A DNA stretch of 12,378 nucleotides. It comes from an uncultured Collinsella sp. Its GTDB lineage: Bacteria; Actinomycetota; Coriobacteriia; Coriobacteriales; Coriobacteriaceae. Location: positions 1 through 12,378 of the forward strand of contig CABUVH010000044.1 of the NCBI GenBank assembly GCA_902494935.1, read 5' to 3'. A program made the position numbers and the translations under genes. This document shows, in pieces, positions 1-7,134 of the stretch (its first letter is position 1; each line of letters starts with the position of its first letter). A model generated the notes under the pieces. It saw only the letters and a program-made list of their open reading frames with translations. It was not told the origin of the DNA and did not search any database.

Positions 1-453
1 CACCGTGAGGTCGGCGTTGTTCTCAATGTGCGTCTTGAGCATCTTGCGGTAGTCCATGCGATACAGGTGATCGCCCGAAAGAATCAGGACGTACTTGGGG
101 TCGTTGGCCTTGATGTAGTCGAGGTTCTGCGTAATGGCGTCGGCCGTGCCCGCATACCAGGCGCCACCGGTCTGCGTCTCGTACGGCGGCAGGATCGACA
201 CGCCGCCGTCGCGGCTGTCCAGATCCCACGCCTCGCCGGAGCCCACGTAGGCATGCAGCAGGTAGGGACGGTACTGCGTCAGAACGCCCACCGTGTCGAT
301 GCCCGAGTTGGAGCAGTTAGAGAGCGAAAAGTCGATAATGCGGAACTTGCCACCAAAGCTAACCGCCGGCTTAGCGATCTTTTGGGTGAGTGCCCCCAAT
401 CGGCTGCCCTGTCCTCCTGCGAGGAGCATCGCGATGCATTCTTTCTTACTCAT
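1..453 (-). CDS. glgC: Glucose-1-phosphate adenylyltransferase (ADP-glucose pyrophosphorylase), N-terminal part; gene continues past the left edge
   Basis: Makes ADP-glucose from glucose-1-phosphate and ATP, the committed step of bacterial glycogen synthesis in the cytoplasm. Only 151 N-terminal residues are in the window. Visible are the nucleotide-binding loop LAGGQGSRLGALT (residues 11-23), the substrate-site block KPAVSFGGKFRIIDFSLSNC, the GGAWYAGTADAI segment and SGDHLYRMDY, all in the usual GlgC order. The ATG at 453 has a good Shine-Dalgarno GAAGGAG (complement of 460-466) 6 nt upstream, so the start is secure. It is the third gene of a glgB-glgP-glgC run and follows glgP by 108 nt. 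The catalytic C-terminal beta-helix domain, and any following glgD, lie outside the window. Identification is from motifs (seen) and knowledge of the family; nothing looks broken. Confidence 0.96.
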   Translation of the reverse strand, partial: MSKKECIAMLLAGGQGSRLGALTQKIAKPAVSFGGKFRIIDFSLSNCSNSGIDTVGVLTQYRPYLLHAYVGSGEAWDLDSRDGGVSILPPYETQTGGAWYAGTADAITQNLDYIKANDPKYVLILSGDHLYRMDYRKMLKTHIENNADLTV

Positions 454-493
454 CGATTTCTCCTTCTGTCATCGATGTTCCTAAACCCATTAG

Positions 494-543
494 CGACGGG
501 CGCGGCGCAACGTCACGCCCGTCGAGTAATGCCGTGCTGGCAT
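494..543 (-). repeat. Two inverted repeats in the glgP-glgC spacer
   Basis: A perfect 9-bp inverted repeat, CGACGGGCG (494-502) and CGCCCGTCG (516-524), encloses a 13-nt loop. A second 5-bp one, ATGCC (529-533) and GGCAT (539-543), lies beside it. In the glgP-to-glgC direction neither is followed by a T run, so this does not look like a standard intrinsic terminator. A role in mRNA stability, processing or partial attenuation between glgP and glgC is inference. Confidence 0.5.
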
Positions 544-561
544 AGGGGAGCTCGCGCGCCT

Positions 562-2988
562 TTACGCGTGCCAGATCTCGTCGCGGTACTCGCGAATGGT
601 GCGGTCGCTCGAGAACCAGCCGCTCGAGGCGGTGTTGAGCAGGGCCTTGCGGTTCCAGGTCTCCTGGTCGCCATAGCTGCCGGTAAGCTTCTCCCACGCA
701 TCCACGTAGCTGCGGAAGTCCGCCATGACCAGGTCGGGGTCGTTGTTGTTCATGAGCTCGTTGTAGATGCTCTCGAAGTTGCCCGAAAGACCAGCAAACG
801 TGTTGTCCTTGAGCTCGTCCATCACGCGGCCCAGGCGCTCACGGTCGCCGTTGAGGGTATCCCACGCAAAGTAGCTGTTGGATGCCCAGAGCTGCTCGAC
901 CTCGGGAGCGGTCAGGCCAAAGATAGCCTCGTTCTCGCGGCCGGCCAGGTCGGCGATCTCGATGTTGGCGCCGTCGAGGGTGCCCAGCGTAATGGCGCCG
1001 TTCATCATGAGCTTCATGTTGGACGTGCCCGAGGCCTCCTTGCCAGCCGTGGAGATCTGCTCCGAGATCTCGGCAGCGGGGTAGATGAGCTGGGCGTTGC
1101 TCACGCGGAAGTTGGGGATAAAGCAGACTTTCATGATCTCGTTGACGCGCGGGTCGTTGTTGATGACCTCGGCCACGGAGTTAATGAGGCGGATGGTCTC
1201 CTTGGCGAAGGTGTAGCTCGAGGCAGCCTTGCCGCTAAAGATGAAGGTCGTCGGCGTCACGTGGAAGTTGGGATCGGCGATGCGACGGTTGTAGATGTCC
1301 ATCACCTTCATGATGTTCATGAGTTGGCGCTTGTAGGCGTGGAAGCGCTTAACCTGAACATCGAAGACGGTGTTGGGGTCAATGACCAAACCGGTCTCGG
1401 CCTTAACGTAGGCGGCCAGGCGCTCCTTGTTGGCGCGCTTGGAGGCACCCACGGCCTTCAGGAACTCGGTGTCGTTCTGGAACTCCTTGAGCTTTTCCAG
1501 CTCAAAGGCGTCCTTCAGCCAGCCGTCGCCAATGGCCTCGGTTACGAGCTTGGCATAGGTGGGGTTGGCCTCGGCAAAGAAGCGACGGTGCGAGATGCCG
1601 TTGGTCTTGTTGTTGAACTTCTCGGGTGTCAGGGCATAGAAGTCCTTGAGCACGATGTTCTTGATGATGTCGGAGTGGATCTTGGCCACGCCGTTGACGC
1701 TGTGGCTGCAGATCACGGACAGGTTGGCCATGCGAATCTCGCCGTCCCACAGGATGGCGGTCTGACGCAGACGCTCCTGCCAGCCCTCCTGCGTGGTGTC
1801 GAACGACTCGTGCCAACGACGGCTGATCTCGTCGATGATCTGGTACACGCGGGGGAGGAGCTTGGAGAACATGCCGATGGGCCACTTCTCCAGGGCCTCG
1901 GGCAGGATGGTGTGGTTGGTGTAGCTCACGACCTGCGTCACGATGTTCCAGGCGTCATCCCACTCGAGCTTCTTCTCGTCGATGAGGATACGCATGAGCT
2001 CGGGGCCGCACATGGCGGGGTGGGTGTCGTTGGTATGGATGGCAACAAACTGCGGCAGCAGCTCCCAGTTCTCGCCGTGCTCCTTCTCAAAGGTGTCGAG
2101 CAGGCTGTAGATGCCGGCCGAGACAAACAGGTACTCCTGCTTCAGACGCAACAGACGGCCGTGCTCGCCGGCGTCGTTGGGGTAGAGGATGGCGCTGATG
2201 GCCTCGGCCTCGGCGCGCTCGGCGTCGGCCAGGGCGTAGTCGCCGCGGTTGAAGGCCTCAAGGTCAAAGTGCTCCTCGACCGGCTCGGCGGCCCAGACGC
2301 GCAGCTTGTTGACGGTCTCGCCGGCATAGCCCACCACGGGGATGTCGTAGGGGACGGCCAGGATGTTCTGCGTGTCCACCGTGCGGTAGAACGTGCGGCC
2401 GTTCTCCTCAAAGCCCTCGACGTGGCCACCAAACTTGATGGTCACGGCCTTGTCCTGACGGCGGACCTCCCAGGGATAGCCGTGGGTGAGCCACTCGTCG
2501 GTGGCCTCGACCTGGCTGCCGTTGACGATCTCCTGCTTAAACAGGCCGTAGCGGTAGCGCATGCCGTTGCCGTAGCCGGCAATGCCCTCGGCTGCCATGG
2601 AATCCAGGAAGCATGCGGCTAGACGGCCCAGACCGCCGTTGCCCAGAGCCGGATCGGGCTCCTGGTTCTCGATGACGGACAGGTCGAAGCCCATGTCGTC
2701 GAGCGCCTCGGCGACCATGTCGCGCACGCCAAAGTTGAGTAGATAGTTGTCAAGCAGGCGGCCGATCAAAAACTCGATCGAGAAGTAGTACACGCGCTTT
2801 TTGCCCTCGGCGGTGGCGCGGGCGTCGCTCTTGGTGGCAACGGTGCGCGCCTTCTCGGCCACGAGCTTTGCCAGGGCGTTAAAGCGGTCGAGGTCGCTGG
2901 CGGCCTCGACGCTCTTGCCGCTGATGCTCATGACGGCATCGCGATAGAGCTCGGTAAACTCCTGCTTGTTGTCGAAGATCTTATTCAT
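562..2988 (-). CDS. glgP: Glycogen/starch/maltodextrin phosphorylase
   Basis: A GT35-family enzyme that releases alpha-glucose-1-phosphate from the non-reducing ends of glycogen using phosphate and pyridoxal phosphate. The protein is 808 residues, close to the usual bacterial length (about 750-830). Seen in order: YYFSIEFLIGR (68-77), the ALGNGGLGRLAACFLDS block (about 114-130), NKTNGISHRRFF in the middle, KRFHAYKRQLMNI, and the PLP-binding segment EASGTSNMK with the Schiff-base lysine at residue 659, followed by NGAITLGTLDGANIEI. All key motifs are intact. The ATG is preceded by GGGAAGGAA (complement of 2992-3000). It lies 93 nt downstream of glgB and 108 nt upstream of glgC on the same strand, so the three are probably cotranscribed. 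Pairing a degradative phosphorylase with the two synthetic genes is common in glycogen operons. Confidence 0.98.
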   Translation of the reverse strand: MNKIFDNKQEFTELYRDAVMSISGKSVEAASDLDRFNALAKLVAEKARTVATKSDARATAEGKKRVYYFSIEFLIGRLLDNYLLNFGVRDMVAEALDDMGFDLSVIENQEPDPALGNGGLGRLAACFLDSMAAEGIAGYGNGMRYRYGLFKQEIVNGSQVEATDEWLTHGYPWEVRRQDKAVTIKFGGHVEGFEENGRTFYRTVDTQNILAVPYDIPVVGYAGETVNKLRVWAAEPVEEHFDLEAFNRGDYALADAERAEAEAISAILYPNDAGEHGRLLRLKQEYLFVSAGIYSLLDTFEKEHGENWELLPQFVAIHTNDTHPAMCGPELMRILIDEKKLEWDDAWNIVTQVVSYTNHTILPEALEKWPIGMFSKLLPRVYQIIDEISRRWHESFDTTQEGWQERLRQTAILWDGEIRMANLSVICSHSVNGVAKIHSDIIKNIVLKDFYALTPEKFNNKTNGISHRRFFAEANPTYAKLVTEAIGDGWLKDAFELEKLKEFQNDTEFLKAVGASKRANKERLAAYVKAETGLVIDPNTVFDVQVKRFHAYKRQLMNIMKVMDIYNRRIADPNFHVTPTTFIFSGKAASSYTFAKETIRLINSVAEVINNDPRVNEIMKVCFIPNFRVSNAQLIYPAAEISEQISTAGKEASGTSNMKLMMNGAITLGTLDGANIEIADLAGRENEAIFGLTAPEVEQLWASNSYFAWDTLNGDRERLGRVMDELKDNTFAGLSGNFESIYNELMNNNDPDLVMADFRSYVDAWEKLTGSYGDQETWNRKALLNTASSGWFSSDRTIREYRDEIWHA

Positions 2989-3042
2989 ACGTTCCTTCCC
3001 CCGGGGATGTTTCTCCCGGAACGGTTATGACTTGTATCCTAC

Positions 3043-3073
3043 GCCCCATCGGGGCGGGTAATTACAGCTGTAA
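3043..3073 (-). repeat. Short palindromes in the glgB-glgP spacer
   Basis: Two perfect small palindromes sit just after the glgB stop codon: TTACAGCTGTAA (3062-3073, 12 bp, no spacer) and GCCCC-atc-GGGGC (3043-3055, 5-bp stem). No T run follows in the direction of transcription. They could be an operator for an internal glgP promoter or an RNA processing or stability element. No convincing -35/-10 pair could be placed, so the function is open. Confidence 0.4.
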
Positions 3074-3081
3074 CGGCTTTG

Positions 3082-5355
3082 TTACGCATTCTTGGCAGAC
3101 GGCTTAACAGAAGCAGACTTGGACTTGGTAGCGCCCTTTTTGGCAGCCGTCTTCTTGGTCGCGGTAGCCTTAGCAGCGGGCTTTGCGGCAGCCTTAGCCT
3201 TGGCCGTCGTAGCCTTCGCCTTAGCCGGAGCCTTCTTAGCGGCCGCAGGCTTGGGCTTCACCGAAGACGTGCGCTTGCGCGTCGCCTTCTTGGGAGCCTC
3301 AACCACCGGCGGCTTGTAGCTGCTGGGACCGCGGCGCTTAAGCACCACGCCAGCCAGGCCGGGCACCTTGATCTCAATGGAGTCCATCTGCCCGTTCCAG
3401 GGATAGGGCTCGCTCGAGCAGGTGTAGGGCTCCTCGCCGGCATAGCCGCTGCCGCCAAACTCGGGACGATCGGAGTCAAAGATGACCTCCCAGTCGCCCT
3501 CGCGCGGCACGCCCACGCGGAAGCTCTCGTAGCTCGCCGGGTTAAAGTTGATCAGGATCACCAGGTCGTCGTCGATGTCCTCGCCCTGGCGCACAAAGCT
3601 CACGATGGACTGCTTGGAGTTGTCCGCATCGATCCAGGTAAAGCCGTCGTCGGTGTATCCGCGCTCGAACAGGGCGGGCTCGGCGGTGTACAGGTGGTTG
3701 AGCGCCTTGATAAACGCCTGATGATGCTTGTGAGTCTCATACTCCTCGGTCAGGAACCACTGGATGGACTCGTAGTAGCGCCACTCGATAAACTGGCCGA
3801 TCTCGTTGCCCATAAAGTTGAGCTTGGCACCGGGGTGCGTCATTTGGTAGAAAGCCAGCGTGCGCAGGCCGGCAAACTGGCGCCACCAGTCGCCCGGCAT
3901 GCGGCCGATGAGCGAACACTTGCCGTGCACGACCTCGTCGTGGCTCAGCGGGCAGATAAAGTTCTCGGTAAAGGCATACATGATGGAGAACGTGAGTAGG
4001 CCGTGGTTGCCGGGGCGCCACGGAAAATCGGTCTGCATGTAGTGCAGGGTGTCGTTCATCCAGCCCATGTCCCACTTGTAGTGGAAGCCCAGGCCGCCGT
4101 CCTGCGGCGGATAGGTCACGAGCGGCCACGCGGTGGACTCCTCGGCCATCGTCATCACGTCGGGGTAGTGCGCCTCCACGGCGCAGTTGACCTGGCGGAT
4201 AAACGCGCTGGCGTCCAGGTCCTCCTCGGTACCGTACTTGTTGAACTTCTTTTGCCCCGGATCGTCGATGCCAAAGTTGAGGTACAGCATGCTGGACACG
4301 CCGTCCATGCGAATGCCGTCCACGTGGAAGTTCTCGAGCCAGTACAGCACGTTGGAGACTAGGAAGGAGCGGACCTCGCCGCGGGCGAAGTCGAACTTGT
4401 GCGTACCCCAGTTGGGGTGAATCTCGTGCTCAAACAACATATGGCCGTTAAAGGTGGCAAGACCGTGGGCGTCGGCGCAAAAACCGCCGGGTACCCAGTC
4501 CATGATCACGCCGATGCCCGCCTCGTGGCACGCATCGATAAAGTGCATGAGCTGCTGTGGATTGCCGTAGCGCGACGTGGCGGCATAGTAGCCGGTCGTC
4601 TGGTAGCCCCAGGAGCCGTCGAAGGGATGCTCCATGAGCGGCATGACCTCGATATGCGTATAGCCCATGTCGCGCACGTAGTCCACGAGCTCCACCGATA
4701 GGTCGTCGTAGGTGTAGTACTCGCCGCGCTGCGCGGGGAAGGGATCCATGGGGCCGGGGTAGTTGCCGTACTCGTCCGGCTCGCCCTGAGGCGCGTCGCC
4801 GTGGCGCTTCCATGAGCCAACATGCACCTCGTAGATGTTAAGGGGCTGCGACATGTGGTTATGGCTGGCACGGCGCTTGAGCCAGGCGGCGTCGTTCCAC
4901 TTATAGCCATCGAGGGTCCACAGCACGCTCGCCGTTCCCGGAGGGCACTCGGCCTTAAAGGCGTACGGATCGGCCTTGTAGAGCTTTTCGCCCTCGTTGG
5001 TCTCGATAAGGTACTTATAGAGCTGGCCCTGCTCGGCGCCAGGAATAAAGCCTTCCCAAATAGCACTCGTATGCATGGGCACCAGCGGGTTGGCTTGCTC
5101 ATCCCAGTCGTTAAATTCGCCAATGACATGGACGCTCTTTACATCGGGCGCCCAAACGCAAAAGCGCCAGCCACGCGTACGGTTCTGCGTGTCGGGGTGA
5201 GCGCCCATCTTCTCCCAGCTGCGCTCCCACATGCCAATGCCAAACAGATAGACATCGTCCTTGGAGAGCTCCGGTGCGTGCGGAGCGGCTTTACGGGTAG
5301 CGGGCTTTTTGGTTGCTGGCTTTAGCTTTGTATCGCTCACGTTTGATCCCATCAT
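3082..5355 (-). CDS. glgB: 1,4-alpha-glucan branching enzyme with a Lys/Ala-rich C-terminal tail
   Basis: Introduces alpha-1,6 branches into glycogen (GH13 family). From the ATG at 5355 the protein has 757 residues: a basic N-terminal stretch, a CBM48-type beta-sandwich (about 50-130, with VWAPDVKSVHVIGEFNDW), then the TIM-barrel core. The core shows YEVHVGSW, DGSWGYQTTGYYA, DGIRMDGVSSMLY (nucleophile Asp351), AEEST (acid/base Glu405) and LSHDEVVHGK (His472, Asp473). Conserved region I reads DWVPGGF, where branching enzymes usually have DWVPxHF, so the usual His is Gly291. The last 74 residues (684-757) are almost entirely Lys, Ala, Thr, Pro and Ser. The start is uncertain: the frame is open back to a TTG at 5400, the tandem ATGs at 5355 and 5352 lack a Shine-Dalgarno, and a GTG at 5340 has a weak GGGA upstream. 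First gene of the glg operon. Confidence 0.94.
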   Translation of the reverse strand: MMGSNVSDTKLKPATKKPATRKAAPHAPELSKDDVYLFGIGMWERSWEKMGAHPDTQNRTRGWRFCVWAPDVKSVHVIGEFNDWDEQANPLVPMHTSAIWEGFIPGAEQGQLYKYLIETNEGEKLYKADPYAFKAECPPGTASVLWTLDGYKWNDAAWLKRRASHNHMSQPLNIYEVHVGSWKRHGDAPQGEPDEYGNYPGPMDPFPAQRGEYYTYDDLSVELVDYVRDMGYTHIEVMPLMEHPFDGSWGYQTTGYYAATSRYGNPQQLMHFIDACHEAGIGVIMDWVPGGFCADAHGLATFNGHMLFEHEIHPNWGTHKFDFARGEVRSFLVSNVLYWLENFHVDGIRMDGVSSMLYLNFGIDDPGQKKFNKYGTEEDLDASAFIRQVNCAVEAHYPDVMTMAEESTAWPLVTYPPQDGGLGFHYKWDMGWMNDTLHYMQTDFPWRPGNHGLLTFSIMYAFTENFICPLSHDEVVHGKCSLIGRMPGDWWRQFAGLRTLAFYQMTHPGAKLNFMGNEIGQFIEWRYYESIQWFLTEEYETHKHHQAFIKALNHLYTAEPALFERGYTDDGFTWIDADNSKQSIVSFVRQGEDIDDDLVILINFNPASYESFRVGVPREGDWEVIFDSDRPEFGGSGYAGEEPYTCSSEPYPWNGQMDSIEIKVPGLAGVVLKRRGPSSYKPPVVEAPKKATRKRTSSVKPKPAAAKKAPAKAKATTAKAKAAAKPAAKATATKKTAAKKGATKSKSASVKPSAKNA

Positions 5356-5406
5356 GACGCGGCAGCGTGTTGCCTTGGTGACTAGATGCGAAAGGTCCAA
5401 GGCTGC

Positions 5407-5517
5407 ACGAATCGAAGGGACGGCGATAGTTCTATGATTCGTTCCACCTCGCGTGCTCGGTGGAACTTTCGGCAGAAACTACGATAACACCTGTGCGTTA
5501 GTTTTATGGACGAAAGT
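5407..5517 (-). other. Inverted-repeat-rich 5' leader of glgB
   Basis: Three perfect inverted repeats lie in this non-coding stretch: ACGAATC (5407-5413) with GATTCGT (5436-5442); GTTCCACC (5441-5448) with GGTGGAAC (5459-5466); and ACTTTCG (5465-5471) with CGAAAGT (5511-5517). Neighbouring stems share two bases each, so they could stack or exclude one another. If transcription starts near 5546 (candidate promoter at 5553-5582), the whole set lies in the glgB mRNA leader. No known riboswitch class was recognised. Inverted repeats of 7 bp are expected fairly often by chance; the 8-bp one is the strongest. Confidence 0.35.
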
Positions 5518-5552
5518 GGATTTGCGGGAGCGTTTAATCGGTAAGCGCCATG

Positions 5553-5582
5553 TTTATACCACTGGCAGAATTGCCGTGGTAA
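5553..5582 (-). promoter_or_regulatory. Candidate promoter for the glgB-glgP-glgC operon
   Basis: On the minus strand an extended -10 TGGTATAAA has its hexamer at 5553-5558. It sits 18 bp from a -35 TTACCA (complement of 5577-5582), which matches 4 of 6 consensus bases. The start would fall near 5546, giving a leader of roughly 190 nt to the ATG. The -35 overlaps the left arm of the 5578-5601 inverted repeat. Confidence 0.45.
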
Positions 5583-5601
5583 AACTCTTGACAGTTTTAC
5601 C
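5578..5601. promoter_or_regulatory. Inverted repeat GGTAAAAC-N8-GTTTTACC, likely operator between divergent promoters
   Basis: GGTAAAAC (5578-5585) and GTTTTACC (5594-5601) form a perfect 8-bp inverted repeat with an 8-nt spacer. The spacer ends in the plus-strand -35 hexamer TTGACA (5588-5593), and the left arm overlaps the minus-strand -35. A third copy of GGTAAAAC lies at 5635-5642, inside the palindrome AAAACGTTTT (5638-5647). An overlapping imperfect repeat ACCAC-T-GGCA/TGCCGTGGT spans 5558-5580. The arrangement suits a repressor site shared by both promoters; the regulator is unknown. Confidence 0.45.
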
Positions 5602-5616
5602 AATTAGGGTTTCAAA
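5588..5616 (+). promoter_or_regulatory. Candidate promoter for the HAD phosphatase-thiN pair
   Basis: A perfect TTGACA -35 (5588-5593) is followed at 17 bp by TTCAAA (5611-5616), which matches only 3 of 6 -10 consensus bases. The -35 is convincing and the -10 is weak, so this promoter may be poor or activator-dependent. It faces away from the glgB promoter. Confidence 0.35.
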
Positions 5617-5686
5617 ACTGTTAGGCTGACGTTTGGTAAAACGTTTTTAGCAGGTTGTTCACCATTTGACATTGAAAGGCTCGTTT

Positions 5687-6376
5687 ATGGACCACATCGC
5701 TGCCCCAAGTGTTGCTTTTATTTTCGATTGCGACGGCACGCTGGTTAACAGCACCCCCGTCTGGGGCTATGCGCAGACCGAGTTATTGCGCCGTCATGGC
5801 ATTGATGTAACGGTCGACGATTTTGCCCAGTTTGAGCATCTTTCGCTGGAGGACGAGTGCCGGGCCTACCACGATACGTGGAGCATTGGCGCGAATGGTG
5901 AGGAGCTGTATCGCGAACTGAGCGACATTTTGATGGAGGGGTACTCCAAGGTGCCGCCGCGCGAGGGGCTCCTGGCTTTTTTGGAGCAGGCGAAGGCTGC
6001 GGGCATTGCCATGTGCGTTGCCACGTCCACGCCGGCCGAACTGGTGCAGTCCGCCCTTGCGGGTGCTGGCCTTGATCGCTATATGGAGTTTATTACCACG
6101 ACGGGCGAGGCGGGGCGTTCCAAGCAGTTCCCCGACGTGTACGAGCTGGCGTTGCGTCGCCTGGAAGAGCGCCATGGGCACAAGTTTGATCGCGCATGGG
6201 TGTTTGAGGACGCCGTCTTTGGACTTAAGAGCTCTGGCGCTGCAGGCTTTAAGCGCGTGGGCATCTATGATCCGCACGGCCGTATGGAGCGCGATGAGGT
6301 GCGTGCCAACTGCGACATCTTTATCGACAGCTATGAGGACCTGGGCCTGGCCCGCGTGCTTTCGTTTGAGGGCTAG
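5687..6376 (+). CDS. HAD-superfamily hydrolase, beta-phosphoglucomutase/phosphatase-like
   Basis: A cytoplasmic haloacid-dehalogenase-type phosphatase or phosphomutase of 229 residues, usual for subfamily IA. Motif I is FDCDGTL (nucleophile Asp14, acid/base Asp16), motif II is the VATST strand (Thr113), the motif III lysine is Lys146 in SKQFPD, and motif IV is FEDAVFG (Glu174, Asp175). An alpha-helical cap lies between motifs I and II. The reading frame is open back to a TTG at 5666, but the ATG at 5687 is preferred because AAAGG (5675-5679) sits 7 nt upstream. It is transcribed away from glgB and ends 9 nt before thiN. The substrate cannot be read from the sequence. It resembles beta-phosphoglucomutase, but glycogen phosphorylase makes alpha-glucose-1-phosphate, so a link to glycogen should not be assumed. 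Confidence 0.9.
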   Translation: MDHIAAPSVAFIFDCDGTLVNSTPVWGYAQTELLRRHGIDVTVDDFAQFEHLSLEDECRAYHDTWSIGANGEELYRELSDILMEGYSKVPPREGLLAFLEQAKAAGIAMCVATSTPAELVQSALAGAGLDRYMEFITTTGEAGRSKQFPDVYELALRRLEERHGHKFDRAWVFEDAVFGLKSSGAAGFKRVGIYDPHGRMERDEVRANCDIFIDSYEDLGLARVLSFEG

Positions 6377-6385
6377 GCGAGGGCC

Positions 6386-7051
6386 GTGTCTTGCAAAGTA
6401 TTAGTGGTTTGCGGCTCGCCGGTGGTGGCGAGCGCGGATCTGCTTCGCCAGTTGGCAGGGGAGTGCGATCACATCGTGGCCGTAGACCGCGGCCTGGACG
6501 CTCTGTTGGGCGCTGGCCTGGACTGCGACGTCTACGTGGGCGACGCCGACACCGTTAGCGATGAGGGGCGCGCTTTGGTCGATGCCGCCGAATCCTTTGA
6601 GGTGGAGCGTCACGACCCGTACAAGGACTATACCGATCTGGCGCTGGCGCTCGATTCCGTCCGCCGTCGCTGGGCAGGAGCCGAAGTGGTTGCGACCTGC
6701 GCCACCGGCGGCCGCCCTGACATGGCCTTGTCTGTGTTAGGGTTACTGGCAGGCTATGTGGACGCCCCCGTCTGGATCGAAGAAGACGAAGTGACGGTCA
6801 GAATCCTGCACCAGGACGAGACCTGGACCATCGAAAACGCCGAGGACAAAACCTTCTCCATCATCGCCATAGCTCCCAACACAGAGATAAGCGAACACGG
6901 CCTAGAGTGGGAACTAGACCACAGCCCCTTAGCCCCGCTAGCCGACACGGGCGTCAGCAACATAGTAAGATCCACTGCAAAGATCGAAGTTCACACCGGA
7001 ACTGCGATAGCGTATTTGTTACGTGAGGGTTTTATCGGGACGGTGGGTTAA
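6386..7051 (+). CDS. thiN: Thiamine pyrophosphokinase
   Basis: Transfers pyrophosphate from ATP to thiamine, giving thiamine diphosphate, the active cofactor. The protein is 221 residues, normal for the bacterial one-step kinase. Family hallmarks in order: VDRGLDALLGAGLDCDVYVGDAD (33-55; usually ADGG...GDFDS), the acidic KDYTDLALAL (80-89), ATGGRPDMALSVLGLL (106-121), and a C-terminal beta-barrel with GLEWELDHSPL and GVSNIV (189-194). The GTG start has GAGGG only 2 nt upstream, closer than ideal, but no better in-frame start is seen. It lies 9 nt after the HAD gene, so the two are probably one transcript. From about 6870 the codon choice changes to many CTA, ATA, TTA and AGA codons. The stop codon lies inside the palindrome at 7037-7098. 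Confidence 0.92.
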   Translation: MSCKVLVVCGSPVVASADLLRQLAGECDHIVAVDRGLDALLGAGLDCDVYVGDADTVSDEGRALVDAAESFEVERHDPYKDYTDLALALDSVRRRWAGAEVVATCATGGRPDMALSVLGLLAGYVDAPVWIEEDEVTVRILHQDETWTIENAEDKTFSIIAIAPNTEISEHGLEWELDHSPLAPLADTGVSNIVRSTAKIEVHTGTAIAYLLREGFIGTVG

Positions 7052-7098
7052 TTGACTGATTTTGCCGAAGCCAAAATCAGTCAATTCAGCCCCGTCCC
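7037..7098. repeat. Long palindrome overlapping the end of thiN
   Basis: The 15-bp arms AATTGACTGATTTTG (7050-7064) and CAAAATCAGTCAATT (7072-7086) are perfect and surround a 7-nt loop. Outside them GGGACGG (7037-7043) pairs with CCGTCCC (7092-7098), giving 22 bp of perfect pairing around a small internal loop. The left half includes the last codons and stop of thiN. No T run follows on either strand. It could be a non-canonical or bidirectional terminator for thiN, or a dispersed intergenic palindromic repeat. The structure is plainly visible; the role is not. Confidence 0.7.
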
Positions 7099-7134
7099 AG
7101 GAAAACCCGTAAGAAAAAGTTTCAACAAAAACTC

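Noticed and set aside
28..2622. An 864-codon plus-strand frame antisense to glgC and glgP
   Set aside because: It lies opposite two clear enzyme genes, has a Val/Leu/Gly/Asp/His-rich composition typical of antisense frames in GC-rich DNA, and has no recognisable domain.
3001..3060. Possible promoter for glgP in the glgB-glgP spacer
   Set aside because: TAGGAT could be a -10, but no -35 at 16-19 bp was found.
3079..3999. A 306-codon plus-strand frame antisense to glgB
   Set aside because: Low-complexity Leu/Arg/Ser start is the mirror of the Lys/Ala tail codons; no domain and it overlaps a certain gene.
5382..5603. A 73-codon minus-strand frame upstream of glgB
   Set aside because: TTG start without ribosome site, covers promoter and inverted repeats, no family resemblance.
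5783..6277. A 164-codon minus-strand frame antisense to the HAD gene
   Set aside because: Opposite a gene with all four HAD motifs; no start signal or domain.
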